Below, piece after piece: positions 51,285 to 60,045 of a DNA stretch of 64,000 nt. The first letter of the stretch is position 1. Every line of letters starts with the position of its first letter. The position numbers and the translations under genes are program-made. Source of the DNA: Rhodanobacteraceae bacterium (GTDB lineage Bacteria > Pseudomonadota > Gammaproteobacteria > Xanthomonadales > Rhodanobacteraceae); the NCBI GenBank assembly GCA_027019085.1, contig JALUXG010000049.1, positions 85,743 through 149,742 on the forward strand, in the 5' to 3' direction. Under the pieces are notes generated by a model. It was not told the DNA's origin and did no database searches. It saw nothing but the letters and a program-made list of their open reading frames with translations.

Positions 51285-51758
51285 TCAGGCAATCACGAAC
51301 AACGGCTCGTCGAACTCCACCGCCTGGCCGTTATCGACCACGATGGCGGCCACGGTGCCGTCCACGTCGGATTCGATCTGGTTGAACATCTTCATGGCTT
51401 CGATGATGCCCAGGGTTTCGCCCTTGCTGACCTTCTGGCCGACCTTGACGAAGGGTTCCGCGCCGGGTGTGGATGCGGCGTAGAAGGTGCCCACCATCGG
51501 GGCCTTGACCAGGTGGCCGGCGGGAAGGTCGCTGCCGGAGGGTGTATCTGCCGCTGCCGATGCCGCTGCGGGCGCGGCGGGGGATGGTGCGGGCGCGGCT
51601 TGGGCGGGTGCAGCCGGTGCCGGCGCAGCGGCTACACTCATGCTGCCCGCGGGTATTCGCGACAGACGCACGACTTCCTCGCCCTCCTTGATTTCCAGTT
51701 CGGAGAGGTTGGATTCCTCGAGCAGGTCGATAAGTTTCTTGATCTTGCGCAGATCCAT
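51285..51758 (-). CDS. accB: Acetyl-CoA carboxylase, biotin carboxyl carrier protein
   Basis: A 157-residue carrier. The N-terminal helix [20 protein letters not shown] is followed by an Ala/Pro-rich flexible linker and the biotinyl domain ([20 protein letters not shown]). The biotinylated Lys is in EAMKM (about residue 120), and the domain ends FDEPLFVI. The frame opens 15 residues upstream, but MDLRKIKK is the conserved start. aroQ precedes it on the same strand. Confidence 0.97.
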   Translation of the reverse strand: MDLRKIKKLIDLLEESNLSELEIKEGEEVVRLSRIPAGSMSVAAAPAPAAPAQAAPAPSPAAPAAASAAADTPSGSDLPAGHLVKAPMVGTFYAASTPGAEPFVKVGQKVSKGETLGIIEAMKMFNQIESDVDGTVAAIVVDNGQAVEFDEPLFVIA

Positions 51759-51786
51759 GGGATGAACCTTGTCAGCAGGTGGACGG

Positions 51787-52233
51787 TCAGGTGTGCCGGG
51801 CAAGCCGCGCGATTGCGGCGTCCAGCGCCAGCCGGTAGCTGTCGGGGCCGAAACCCGCGATCACGCCGATGGCCAGGTCGGAAAAATACGAATGCCGGCG
51901 AAACGGTTCGCGGGCATGGGTGTTGGACAGGTGCACTTCGATGAATTCAATGGCGACCGCGGCCAGCGCATCGCGCAGGGCCACGCTGGTATGGGTGAAG
52001 GCCGCCGGGTTGATCAATATGAGATCCACGCCTTCGTCCCGGGCCTGGTGCACGCGCGCGATGAGTTCGTGTTCGGCATGGGACTGGAACCAGGCCAGTT
52101 CATGCCCGTCGCGGGCGGCCTGTGCGGCCAGCTCCGCGTTGATCTCGGCCAGGGTTCGCGCGCCGTAGATCGCCGGCTCGCGCACACCGAGCAGGTTCAG
52201 GTTGGGGCCGTGCAGGACCAGGATCTTGGCCAC
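51787..52233 (-). CDS. aroQ: 3-dehydroquinate dehydratase, type II
   Basis: A 148-residue dodecameric enzyme of the shikimate pathway. [16 protein letters not shown] carries the catalytic region with Arg and Tyr, [19 protein letters not shown] the substrate loop, and [19 protein letters not shown] the catalytic His and trailing Arg residues. Length is normal. aroQ before accBC is a conserved order in gammaproteobacteria. Confidence 0.97.
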   Translation of the reverse strand: MAKILVLHGPNLNLLGVREPAIYGARTLAEINAELAAQAARDGHELAWFQSHAEHELIARVHQARDEGVDLILINPAAFTHTSVALRDALAAVAIEFIEVHLSNTHAREPFRRHSYFSDLAIGVIAGFGPDSYRLALDAAIARLARHT

Positions 52234-52368
52234 GCGTTTCCTCCGTCGTTGGGTGGCGGGCGCGTAAGGGGCAAGTGTGCGCGCAGGATATTGAAAAGTC
52301 CAGTTCGCTGCAGATCGGCGACGTTCTTTGATGTTCGCGTCACATATTCGTGTGCGGTCAGACGCGGT

Positions 52369-52977
52369 TCAGCGTAACCAACGTGCCAGGGTGGCATTGT
52401 CGAGCGCGCCCAGCCGGGTACGCATGATACGACCGTCGGCGCCGACCAGCACGCTGAACGGTAGCGCGCGCCGGGTGTCGCCGAGGACCACGCGCGGGTC
52501 CGGGCGCAGGGCCTGGCCCAGCAGGATCGGGTAGGCCGGCGGGTGCGTGCGCAGGAAGGCGCGCACCGCCTGCGGGTCGTCCATGGCGATGCCGATGACC
52601 TGAACCCCGCCGCCGGCATGGGCGCGCTGGGCGGCGGCCAGGGCCGGCATTTCCGCAAGACAGGGAAGACACCAGGTGGCCCAGAAGTTGATCAGCAGTC
52701 GCTTGCCGTGCCACTGCGCAAGTGGCTGCGGGCGACCGTGACTGTCCGGCAGGGTCCAGTCGGGCATGGCGTCTCCCGGGCCCAGTACCGTAACGCCTTC
52801 CGGTGCGGCAGGTGCCGTGGCGCGCAACAGATGCTGCGCCATGCGATCGCCCAGGCGGGTGTGCATGAGTAGCGACACCAGGCGTGGCGGTGGTCCGTAC
52901 ACGGCGCTCCAGCCCACCAGCAGCGCCAGCCCCGAGAACAGCGCCAGCAGGACGATGGTCAGGCCCGGACGTCGCAT
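52369..52977 (-). CDS. TlpA/ResA-like membrane-anchored thiol-disulfide protein
   Basis: A 202-residue protein with one N-terminal membrane anchor (LTIVLLALFSGLALLVGW) and a periplasmic thioredoxin fold. The redox motif is WCLPC in LLINFWATWCLPCLAEMP. VIGIAMDDPQAVRAFL and LPFSVLVGADGRI are the usual TlpA parts. It begins 4 bases after dsbD on the same strand, so it is probably reduced by DsbD and serves in cytochrome maturation or protein reduction (inference). Confidence 0.9.
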   Translation of the reverse strand: MRRPGLTIVLLALFSGLALLVGWSAVYGPPPRLVSLLMHTRLGDRMAQHLLRATAPAAPEGVTVLGPGDAMPDWTLPDSHGRPQPLAQWHGKRLLINFWATWCLPCLAEMPALAAAQRAHAGGGVQVIGIAMDDPQAVRAFLRTHPPAYPILLGQALRPDPRVVLGDTRRALPFSVLVGADGRIMRTRLGALDNATLARWLR

Positions 52978-52981
52978 GGCG

Positions 52982-55183
52982 CTAGCGTGCGGCCTTTTCG
53001 AGTGCGCTGCGCACCGTGTCCATGGTCAGCACCGTAGGCAGTTTCCGGCCCGGACCGCCATTTTTCGGGAAGACCACGTAAACCGGCACCCCGGGAGAAT
53101 GCCAGCGTTTCAGGAAGGCGCTGATGGCCGGGTCCTCGTTGGTCCAGTCGCCCTTCATGTAGACCGCGCCGGTGCGCTTGAGCAGGGCGCGAAAGGCGTC
53201 CGTGTCGAGCACCAGGTGTTCGTTGGCCTTGCAGGTGATGCACCAGTCGGCGGTCATGTCCACCAGCACAGGCACACCCTCGCGGCGCAGTTGCGCGAGG
53301 CGCGCGGGAGTGTATGCGACAAAGTTTGCCGATGCCGCATGGGCGGCCGCGGACGCCGGTTTGGGGACCCGCTGGATCAGCGCCAGTGGCAGCATGGCGA
53401 GGATCACCAGCAGCGCGGCCACCAGCCGGGCGGCCAGCCCGCGCCGTCGGCTGCGTTCGACCCACCACAACGCCAGGCCCAGCAGCACCGCGCCGACCAG
53501 CAGCAGGCCGACGGCATCGGCGCCGCGCTGGTTGGTCAGCACCCAGGCCAACCAGGCGGCGGTCAGGTACAGGGGAAAGGCCAGCACCTGCTTGAGGGTG
53601 TCCATCCATGCCCCGGGGCGCGGCAGCCAGGCGCCCAGGCGCGGGACGAAGCCGAGCAGCAGGAACGGCAAGGCCAGGCCCACGCCGAGCATCAGGAACA
53701 CCGAAAGGGCCGCAGGCCAGCTTGCAGTGAAGGCATAGGCCAGTGCCACACCCATCAGCGGTGCGGTGCAGGGACTGGCTACGACCACCGCCAGCACGCC
53801 GGTGAAGAAATCACCGGTCAGCCCGGTCTTGGTCGTCAGCGACTGGCCGGTACCGGCCAGGCCGGCACCGAAATGCACCACGCCCGAGTAGCTCAGGCCC
53901 ATGGCCAGCATCACGTAGGCCAGCGCCGCCACGAACACCGGCTGCTGCAACTGGAAGCCCCATCCCGAGGCCATGCCGGCCATGCGCAGGCCGATCACGG
54001 CCAGACCCACGATGGCGAAGCTCACCAGCACCCCGGCGGTGTAGGCCAGCGCGTGGTGACGGGTTTTGCGGGTGCTCTCGCGGCTTTCCAGCACGTGCAC
54101 GGCTTTCAGGGAAAGTACCGGCAGCACGCATGGCATGAGATTGAGCAGCAGGCCGCCAGCCAGTGCCAGCAGCAGGGCGCCGATCAGGCCCCCGGAAACG
54201 GTTTCTCCGCCCGTGGTCTTCACGGGCTCGACGGATCCGGGCGCAGCGGCCGCTTGCATGCCGGACAGGTCCAGCGTGAGCGTGCGGGTCATCACCGGGT
54301 AACAGATGCTGTGTTCCAGGCAGCCCTGGAAGGACGCCTGGAGCTTCACCGGGCCACGCTTGCCGCGGACAATCGGTACCGGCACCTCGACCTGATCGAA
54401 GTACACGATGCTGTCGCCGAAGTTGTCGTCGTGGTAGGCCACGCCGGTCGGCCAGCGTGGCGTCCCGAGCCGTGCACCGTGGGCGTCGAGCAGGCGCAAG
54501 GTGGTGCGGTCGCGGTACAGGTAGTAGCCCTTGGGCATGCTCCAGCGCAGCAGCAGCGTATCCGGCGAGGCGACGATGGCATCGAAACGGAAGGCCTGGT
54601 CGGCCGGAAGCGGTGTACCGGGCTTGTTGTCGTTCGTTGTTCCACGCTGTGCCAGCCAGTTGCCGGTGCCGGAAAAGGCCGATTGCAGTGCATCGGCACG
54701 CGTGCTGGTGGTGACGTCGCCCTTGGGTATCGGTACCTGCAGTTTGACCGTGTAGGGCGGATAGCAGATCTTCGGTTCCACCTCGTGGCAGCCCTGCATG
54801 CGCACGGACAGTTCGAGTTGCCTGGTCTTCGGGTCGAGCAGGGTGTAGGGCACGCTGGCATCGACGCTGTGATGGTAGATCTCGATATCGCCGAGGTAGG
54901 GATCGTGTTCCTTGAGGCCGTCCGGAAGCTGCAGTGCGCCGAGTCTGGCATGCCCTTCAAGGGTGCTGACCCGGAAGCGGCTGCGATACAGGTAGTAGTC
55001 CGGTGCAATGGTGAAATGCAGTCCGATGACGCCCGGGGATGTGACCCTGGCCTGCACCTGGTAGGCCTTCTCCACTGGCAGCAGGCCGGGGACGCCCTGC
55101 GCTGCAAGAGGCGAAGCAGTTGCGAACGCTGACGCCAGCACGACAAGCAGCAGGGCGATGGGGTGATCAAACATGCGGTGCAT
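52982..55183 (-). CDS. dsbD: Thiol:disulfide interchange protein DsbD with duplicated N-terminal domain
   Basis: A 733-residue inner-membrane protein that carries electrons from thioredoxin to the periplasm. E. coli DsbD has 565 residues. Two tandem nDsbD-like domains are visible. One has GCHEVEPKICYPP (about residue 131, CX7C); the other has GCLEHSICYPV (about 286, the normal CX5C). Then follow the eight-helix CcdA-like core with LMPCVLPVLSLKAV and VVASPCTAPLMGVAL, and a C-terminal thioredoxin domain with ADWCITCK (about 647). Signal peptide at the N-terminus. Confidence 0.93.
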   Translation of the reverse strand: MHRMFDHPIALLLVVLASAFATASPLAAQGVPGLLPVEKAYQVQARVTSPGVIGLHFTIAPDYYLYRSRFRVSTLEGHARLGALQLPDGLKEHDPYLGDIEIYHHSVDASVPYTLLDPKTRQLELSVRMQGCHEVEPKICYPPYTVKLQVPIPKGDVTTSTRADALQSAFSGTGNWLAQRGTTNDNKPGTPLPADQAFRFDAIVASPDTLLLRWSMPKGYYLYRDRTTLRLLDAHGARLGTPRWPTGVAYHDDNFGDSIVYFDQVEVPVPIVRGKRGPVKLQASFQGCLEHSICYPVMTRTLTLDLSGMQAAAAPGSVEPVKTTGGETVSGGLIGALLLALAGGLLLNLMPCVLPVLSLKAVHVLESRESTRKTRHHALAYTAGVLVSFAIVGLAVIGLRMAGMASGWGFQLQQPVFVAALAYVMLAMGLSYSGVVHFGAGLAGTGQSLTTKTGLTGDFFTGVLAVVVASPCTAPLMGVALAYAFTASWPAALSVFLMLGVGLALPFLLLGFVPRLGAWLPRPGAWMDTLKQVLAFPLYLTAAWLAWVLTNQRGADAVGLLLVGAVLLGLALWWVERSRRRGLAARLVAALLVILAMLPLALIQRVPKPASAAAHAASANFVAYTPARLAQLRREGVPVLVDMTADWCITCKANEHLVLDTDAFRALLKRTGAVYMKGDWTNEDPAISAFLKRWHSPGVPVYVVFPKNGGPGRKLPTVLTMDTVRSALEKAAR

Positions 55184-55240
55184 CGGGGGGCTCCGTCGGC
55201 AGTCGCGGGCTGGCGACCGTTCGTGGGGGGAGAACAGGCA

Positions 55241-55585
55241 TTATGACCGTGCGGGCGGCATTATGCTGACAGCGACGTTGTCCGCGATCCATTCCAGGTA
55301 GCCCGGCAGACCCTGAAGAATGTCCAGTGCAATGATTTCGGGTACCTCGTACGGGTGCAGGGCCTGCAATCGTGCGATCAGCGGTTCGACGGCAGCTGCC
55401 GTGGTCTTGATCAGCAGCAGGTGCTCCTGCGTTTCCTCGATGGTGTCTTCCCAGCGATAGACTGAAACCAGGCCCGGCAGGCGGCTGACGCAGGCCGCCA
55501 GGCGTTCGTCGACCAGTGCCCGCGCGATGGCGGCGGCGGTGGGGGCATCCGGGCAGGTGCACATCAGGAGTCGGGCGTTGGGCAT
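55241..55585 (-). CDS. cutA: Divalent-cation tolerance protein CutA
   Basis: A 114-residue protein of the trimeric, ferredoxin-fold CutA1 family. MCTCPDAPTAAAIARALVDE is the first helix and YRWEDTIEETQEHLLLIKTT the conserved core. LHPYEVPEIIALDI follows and YLEWI is near the end. Its link to copper tolerance is old and disputed. MPNARLLMC is the usual start; the frame opens upstream without similarity. First gene of the leftward cluster. Confidence 0.93.
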   Translation of the reverse strand: MPNARLLMCTCPDAPTAAAIARALVDERLAACVSRLPGLVSVYRWEDTIEETQEHLLLIKTTAAAVEPLIARLQALHPYEVPEIIALDILQGLPGYLEWIADNVAVSIMPPARS

Positions 55586-55707
55586 GGCGGATCTCGCGGT
55601 GTGGCCACGCCAGTCTACGCAGAGCACGGGCAGCGGTGCACTCGTTTGAGGTTGCGGGTCTTGAAAGCAGCGGGGGCGTCCCAATCTGTCGGGGAGGCTT
55701 GGCGGAC

Positions 55708-55736
55708 TTCAAAAAGGGGACGCCTGCCGCTAAAAT
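55708..55736 (+). promoter_or_regulatory. Candidate sigma70 promoter of groESL
   Basis: TTCAAA (55708-55713) and TAAAAT (55731-55736) are 17 bases apart; the latter matches TATAAT at 5 of 6 positions. The CIRCE operator starts at the end of the -10, as expected for HrcA repression. No convincing sigma32 promoter was seen. Confidence 0.6.
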
Positions 55737-55762
55737 TGGCACTCAACACCACCGAGTGCTGA
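55736..55762 (+). promoter_or_regulatory. CIRCE operator (HrcA site)
   Basis: TTGGCACTC, nine bases, then GAGTGCTGA: matches the CIRCE consensus TTAGCACTC-N9-GAGTGCTAA except for one base in each arm. It lies between the promoter and the groES ribosome site, so HrcA should repress groESL until heat shock. Confidence 0.9.
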
Positions 55763-55807
55763 CAACGTGGTGAAAACCTTTCAACTTCAACTGTTTGGTG
55801 AATCGAC

Positions 55808-56101
55808 ATGAGCAAACTGCGTCCGCTGCACGACCGCGTGATCGTCAAGCGCCTGGAAGAGGAGAAGGTCTCCGCAGGCGGCATCGTCATCCCCGACTCG
55901 GCGACTGAGAAGCCGATCCGCGGAGAGGTGCTGGCTGCCGGCGACGGCAAGATCCTCGACGACGGCAAGGTCCGCCCGATGGCGGTCAAGGTCGGCGACA
56001 AGGTCCTTTACGGCAAGTACTCGGGCACCGAGGTCAAGGTCGATGGCGAAGAACTGCTGGTTCTGCGCGAAGACGACATTGTGGCGGTGATCGAGGGCTG
56101 A
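55808..56101 (+). CDS. groES: Co-chaperonin GroES
   Basis: A 97-residue lid of the GroEL chamber. [16 protein letters not shown] is the conserved N-terminus, and the mobile loop ([18 protein letters not shown]) carries the GGIVIP hydrophobic tripeptide region. [15 protein letters not shown] and [11 protein letters not shown] complete it. A 126-base gap with a partial heptamer arm separates it from groEL. Confidence 0.98.
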   Translation: MSKLRPLHDRVIVKRLEEEKVSAGGIVIPDSATEKPIRGEVLAAGDGKILDDGKVRPMAVKVGDKVLYGKYSGTEVKVDGEELLVLREDDIVAVIEG

Positions 56102-56105
56102 AAGA

Positions 56106-56144
56106 CCGGGAACGGGGCATCGGGGATGGGGAATCGCTCCCATG
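56106..56144 (+). repeat. Partial class C heptamer arm between groES and groEL
   Basis: CGGGAACGGGGCATCGGGGA followed by TGGGGAATCGCTCCC resembles one arm of the class C elements. No inverted second arm is present in this 126-base gap. Confidence 0.45.
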
Positions 56145-56149
56145 CGTGA

Positions 56150-57877
<1,728 letters not shown>

Positions 57878-57903
57878 GCCTGTCCCGGCTATCTGCGTTA
57901 CGG

Positions 57904-57929
57904 AAAAACCCCGCTCCGGCGGGGTTTTT
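57904..57929. terminator. Rho-independent terminator after groEL, bidirectional
   Basis: AAAAACCCCGC (57904-57914) pairs perfectly with GCGGGGTTTTT (57919-57929) around a TCCG loop, with U-tracts on both strands. It can serve groESL and the convergent sulfatase-type gene. Confidence 0.95.
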
Positions 57930-57953
57930 CTTTGCCTGCGTGTGCTGAAGCGT

Positions 57954-59900
57954 TCAGGGCCCCGAATGGGCGTGGTCGTGCGCACCGGGATCCATGGCTG
58001 CCGTGGGATCCGTGCGCGAGGCGGCCATGGCCGTGGCCTGGGGCCACAGGCGTTCGAGCCTGCCCTGCAGGCGCAGGCGTGCAACCTGCCGCAAGCCGTC
58101 ATCGAGTTTGCTCTGGGCGGGACTGGTCTGCGCCGCAGGCGCATCGGGCGCGCGGGTCAGTGTGGCCAGCACCGGTGCCACCTGGCGGGTCAATGCGAAG
58201 TACGGATCATCCATGCCGGTACGCGCCAGGATCATGCCGGGCAGCTCCCAGGCGGCCACGTTCGCACGGGCCGGTCGCGTCGTGTGCAGGCGCGATGTGT
58301 CCAGCACGAGGTAGGGCACGGTCTGCACCAGGAAATCCTGGCCGTTGCGGAACCCGGCCTGCTGGAATGCGGGCACTAGGGACGGCAGGTGATCGCCGAA
58401 GAACACCACCAGCGTCGGACGCCGGCGGCGGGCCAGCGTGTCGACCAGCCGGCCAAGCTGCTGGTCGGCATGGCGCATGTGGTAGATGTAATTCTGCAGC
58501 TCGATCTTCGCCTGTCCGGTCACCCTCGCCGGCACGGGAATGGCGTCGCGCAGCTGGGTGTCGATGCCGTAATCACTGCTGTAGGGACCGTGTGCCTCGA
58601 TGCTGATGCCGAGCACGAAGCGCGGCGGACCGTTTTCGGGAAGCTGGCGCAGCAGGGCGTCAGTGAACGCCTTGTCGGACATGTACTTGCCGTCGCGAAG
58701 CGCATCGCCGGCGGGAAAATCACCCTGCGCGACAAAACGGTCAAAGCCCAGTGCCCTGAACGCGCTGGTGCGGTTCCAGAAACCCGGATCGTTGCCGTGC
58801 ACGGCAAGGGTTTCGTAGCCGTGCGCCTTGAGCAGGCGGACCAGTCCCGGGATGGTCCGCTGGTGAATCTGCAGGTAGGGGAACTGGAGGTTGGGGAAAT
58901 AGCGCAATGGCAGGCCCGTGAGCACCTCGAACTCGGTGCGGATGGTGCCGCCGCCGAATGTCGGCACATGCATCTGCCCGGACGTCCCATGACGGGCCAG
59001 GCGGTGCAGGTTGGGCATGAAATCGGTACCCGGCGGGTAGCCTTCCAGAATCGTCGGATCGAAGAACGACTCGCTGAGAATCACCACAATGTCGGGTTTG
59101 CCATGTACATCGCCTGCAGCCCGTGCCGACTGTTCGCGCTGCATGGCCGGGAGGTACTGCGCCATCATGGACAGTGCGGTGTTGATGTCCGGTTTTTCCT
59201 GGTCCTTGCCGTACTGCAGCCGGAACAGCATCAGGGAACCCACCAGGCCGGCCTGTCTTGTCGTGGCCTTGGCCGACCACGGTTGCATGCCCAGGCCGGT
59301 GCGGCTGTAGATCATCGACCATGCGGGCAGCCCGGCCAGCATGCTGACCAACACCGCCAGGGCGGGCACGCCGAGGAGCAGGCGCCCGCGCGCACGGCGT
59401 GCCAGCAGCGCCGGTTCGTAGCGTGCCAGCGCGATCAGCACCAGCAGGGCGGCGGCCATCAGCAGATAGGGGCCTGGCGTGTGCGGAAGGTAACCGCCGA
59501 GCAGCCCGCCGCCGCCCTCGCCCATCTGGCCGAGCATGCGGAAGTCGGCCACCACCAGGGGCGCGCCGAGGTGGGCCATTTTCAGTGCATTGATGCCGTA
59601 CAGCACCGATTCGCCGGCAAGGGCAAGTGCAAAGGAAAGCAGCACCCGGCGCGTCAGTGCCACAAGCATCAGGCCCAGCACGAGCCCCGGCAAAGCATTG
59701 GCCAGCATGCGCCAGGGCGCAGCCCACCACGGCGCCCAGGCAGGTGGATGCAACCAGGCCGACAGGGCGACGCCCGGAGCGCCATCCAGGGCGTTGCTGG
59801 CCAGGATGAAGAGCACGGCGACAAGCAACAGCAGGCCGCTCGTGAGCCAGCGACGCAAGAATGCCGATGCAGGTCGGTGCGGCAGGGTGAATGGTTCCAT
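57954..59900 (-). CDS. LTA synthase family sulfatase-fold membrane enzyme
   Basis: A 648-residue protein with about five N-terminal membrane helices and a periplasmic sulfatase-type domain. Catalytic-domain landmarks are DIVVILSESFFDPTILEGY with the metal Glu, GGGTIRTEFEVLTGLP with the nucleophile Thr, GDHLPSLVPAF with the metal Asp-His, and ISIEAHGPYSSDYG. LtaS-type enzymes transfer phosphoglycerol; Gram-negative members include OpgB, which decorates osmoregulated glucans. An OpgB-like role is plausible but not shown. It is convergent with groEL and divergent from glnE. Confidence 0.88.
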   Translation of the reverse strand: MEPFTLPHRPASAFLRRWLTSGLLLLVAVLFILASNALDGAPGVALSAWLHPPAWAPWWAAPWRMLANALPGLVLGLMLVALTRRVLLSFALALAGESVLYGINALKMAHLGAPLVVADFRMLGQMGEGGGGLLGGYLPHTPGPYLLMAAALLVLIALARYEPALLARRARGRLLLGVPALAVLVSMLAGLPAWSMIYSRTGLGMQPWSAKATTRQAGLVGSLMLFRLQYGKDQEKPDINTALSMMAQYLPAMQREQSARAAGDVHGKPDIVVILSESFFDPTILEGYPPGTDFMPNLHRLARHGTSGQMHVPTFGGGTIRTEFEVLTGLPLRYFPNLQFPYLQIHQRTIPGLVRLLKAHGYETLAVHGNDPGFWNRTSAFRALGFDRFVAQGDFPAGDALRDGKYMSDKAFTDALLRQLPENGPPRFVLGISIEAHGPYSSDYGIDTQLRDAIPVPARVTGQAKIELQNYIYHMRHADQQLGRLVDTLARRRRPTLVVFFGDHLPSLVPAFQQAGFRNGQDFLVQTVPYLVLDTSRLHTTRPARANVAAWELPGMILARTGMDDPYFALTRQVAPVLATLTRAPDAPAAQTSPAQSKLDDGLRQVARLRLQGRLERLWPQATAMAASRTDPTAAMDPGAHDHAHSGP

Positions 59901-60045
59901 GCAATTTCCGGAGCGTGCCCGTTGCGGCCGGAGTCACCGGCACGGTCGCGGAAAATGTAGCGTGCGCAAGATGAATGGAAGGCCCGGTCCCGGAACTAGC
60001 GCGATAGTGGGTGGATCGTCGACGCAGGCCGGGGATAATGCCCGC

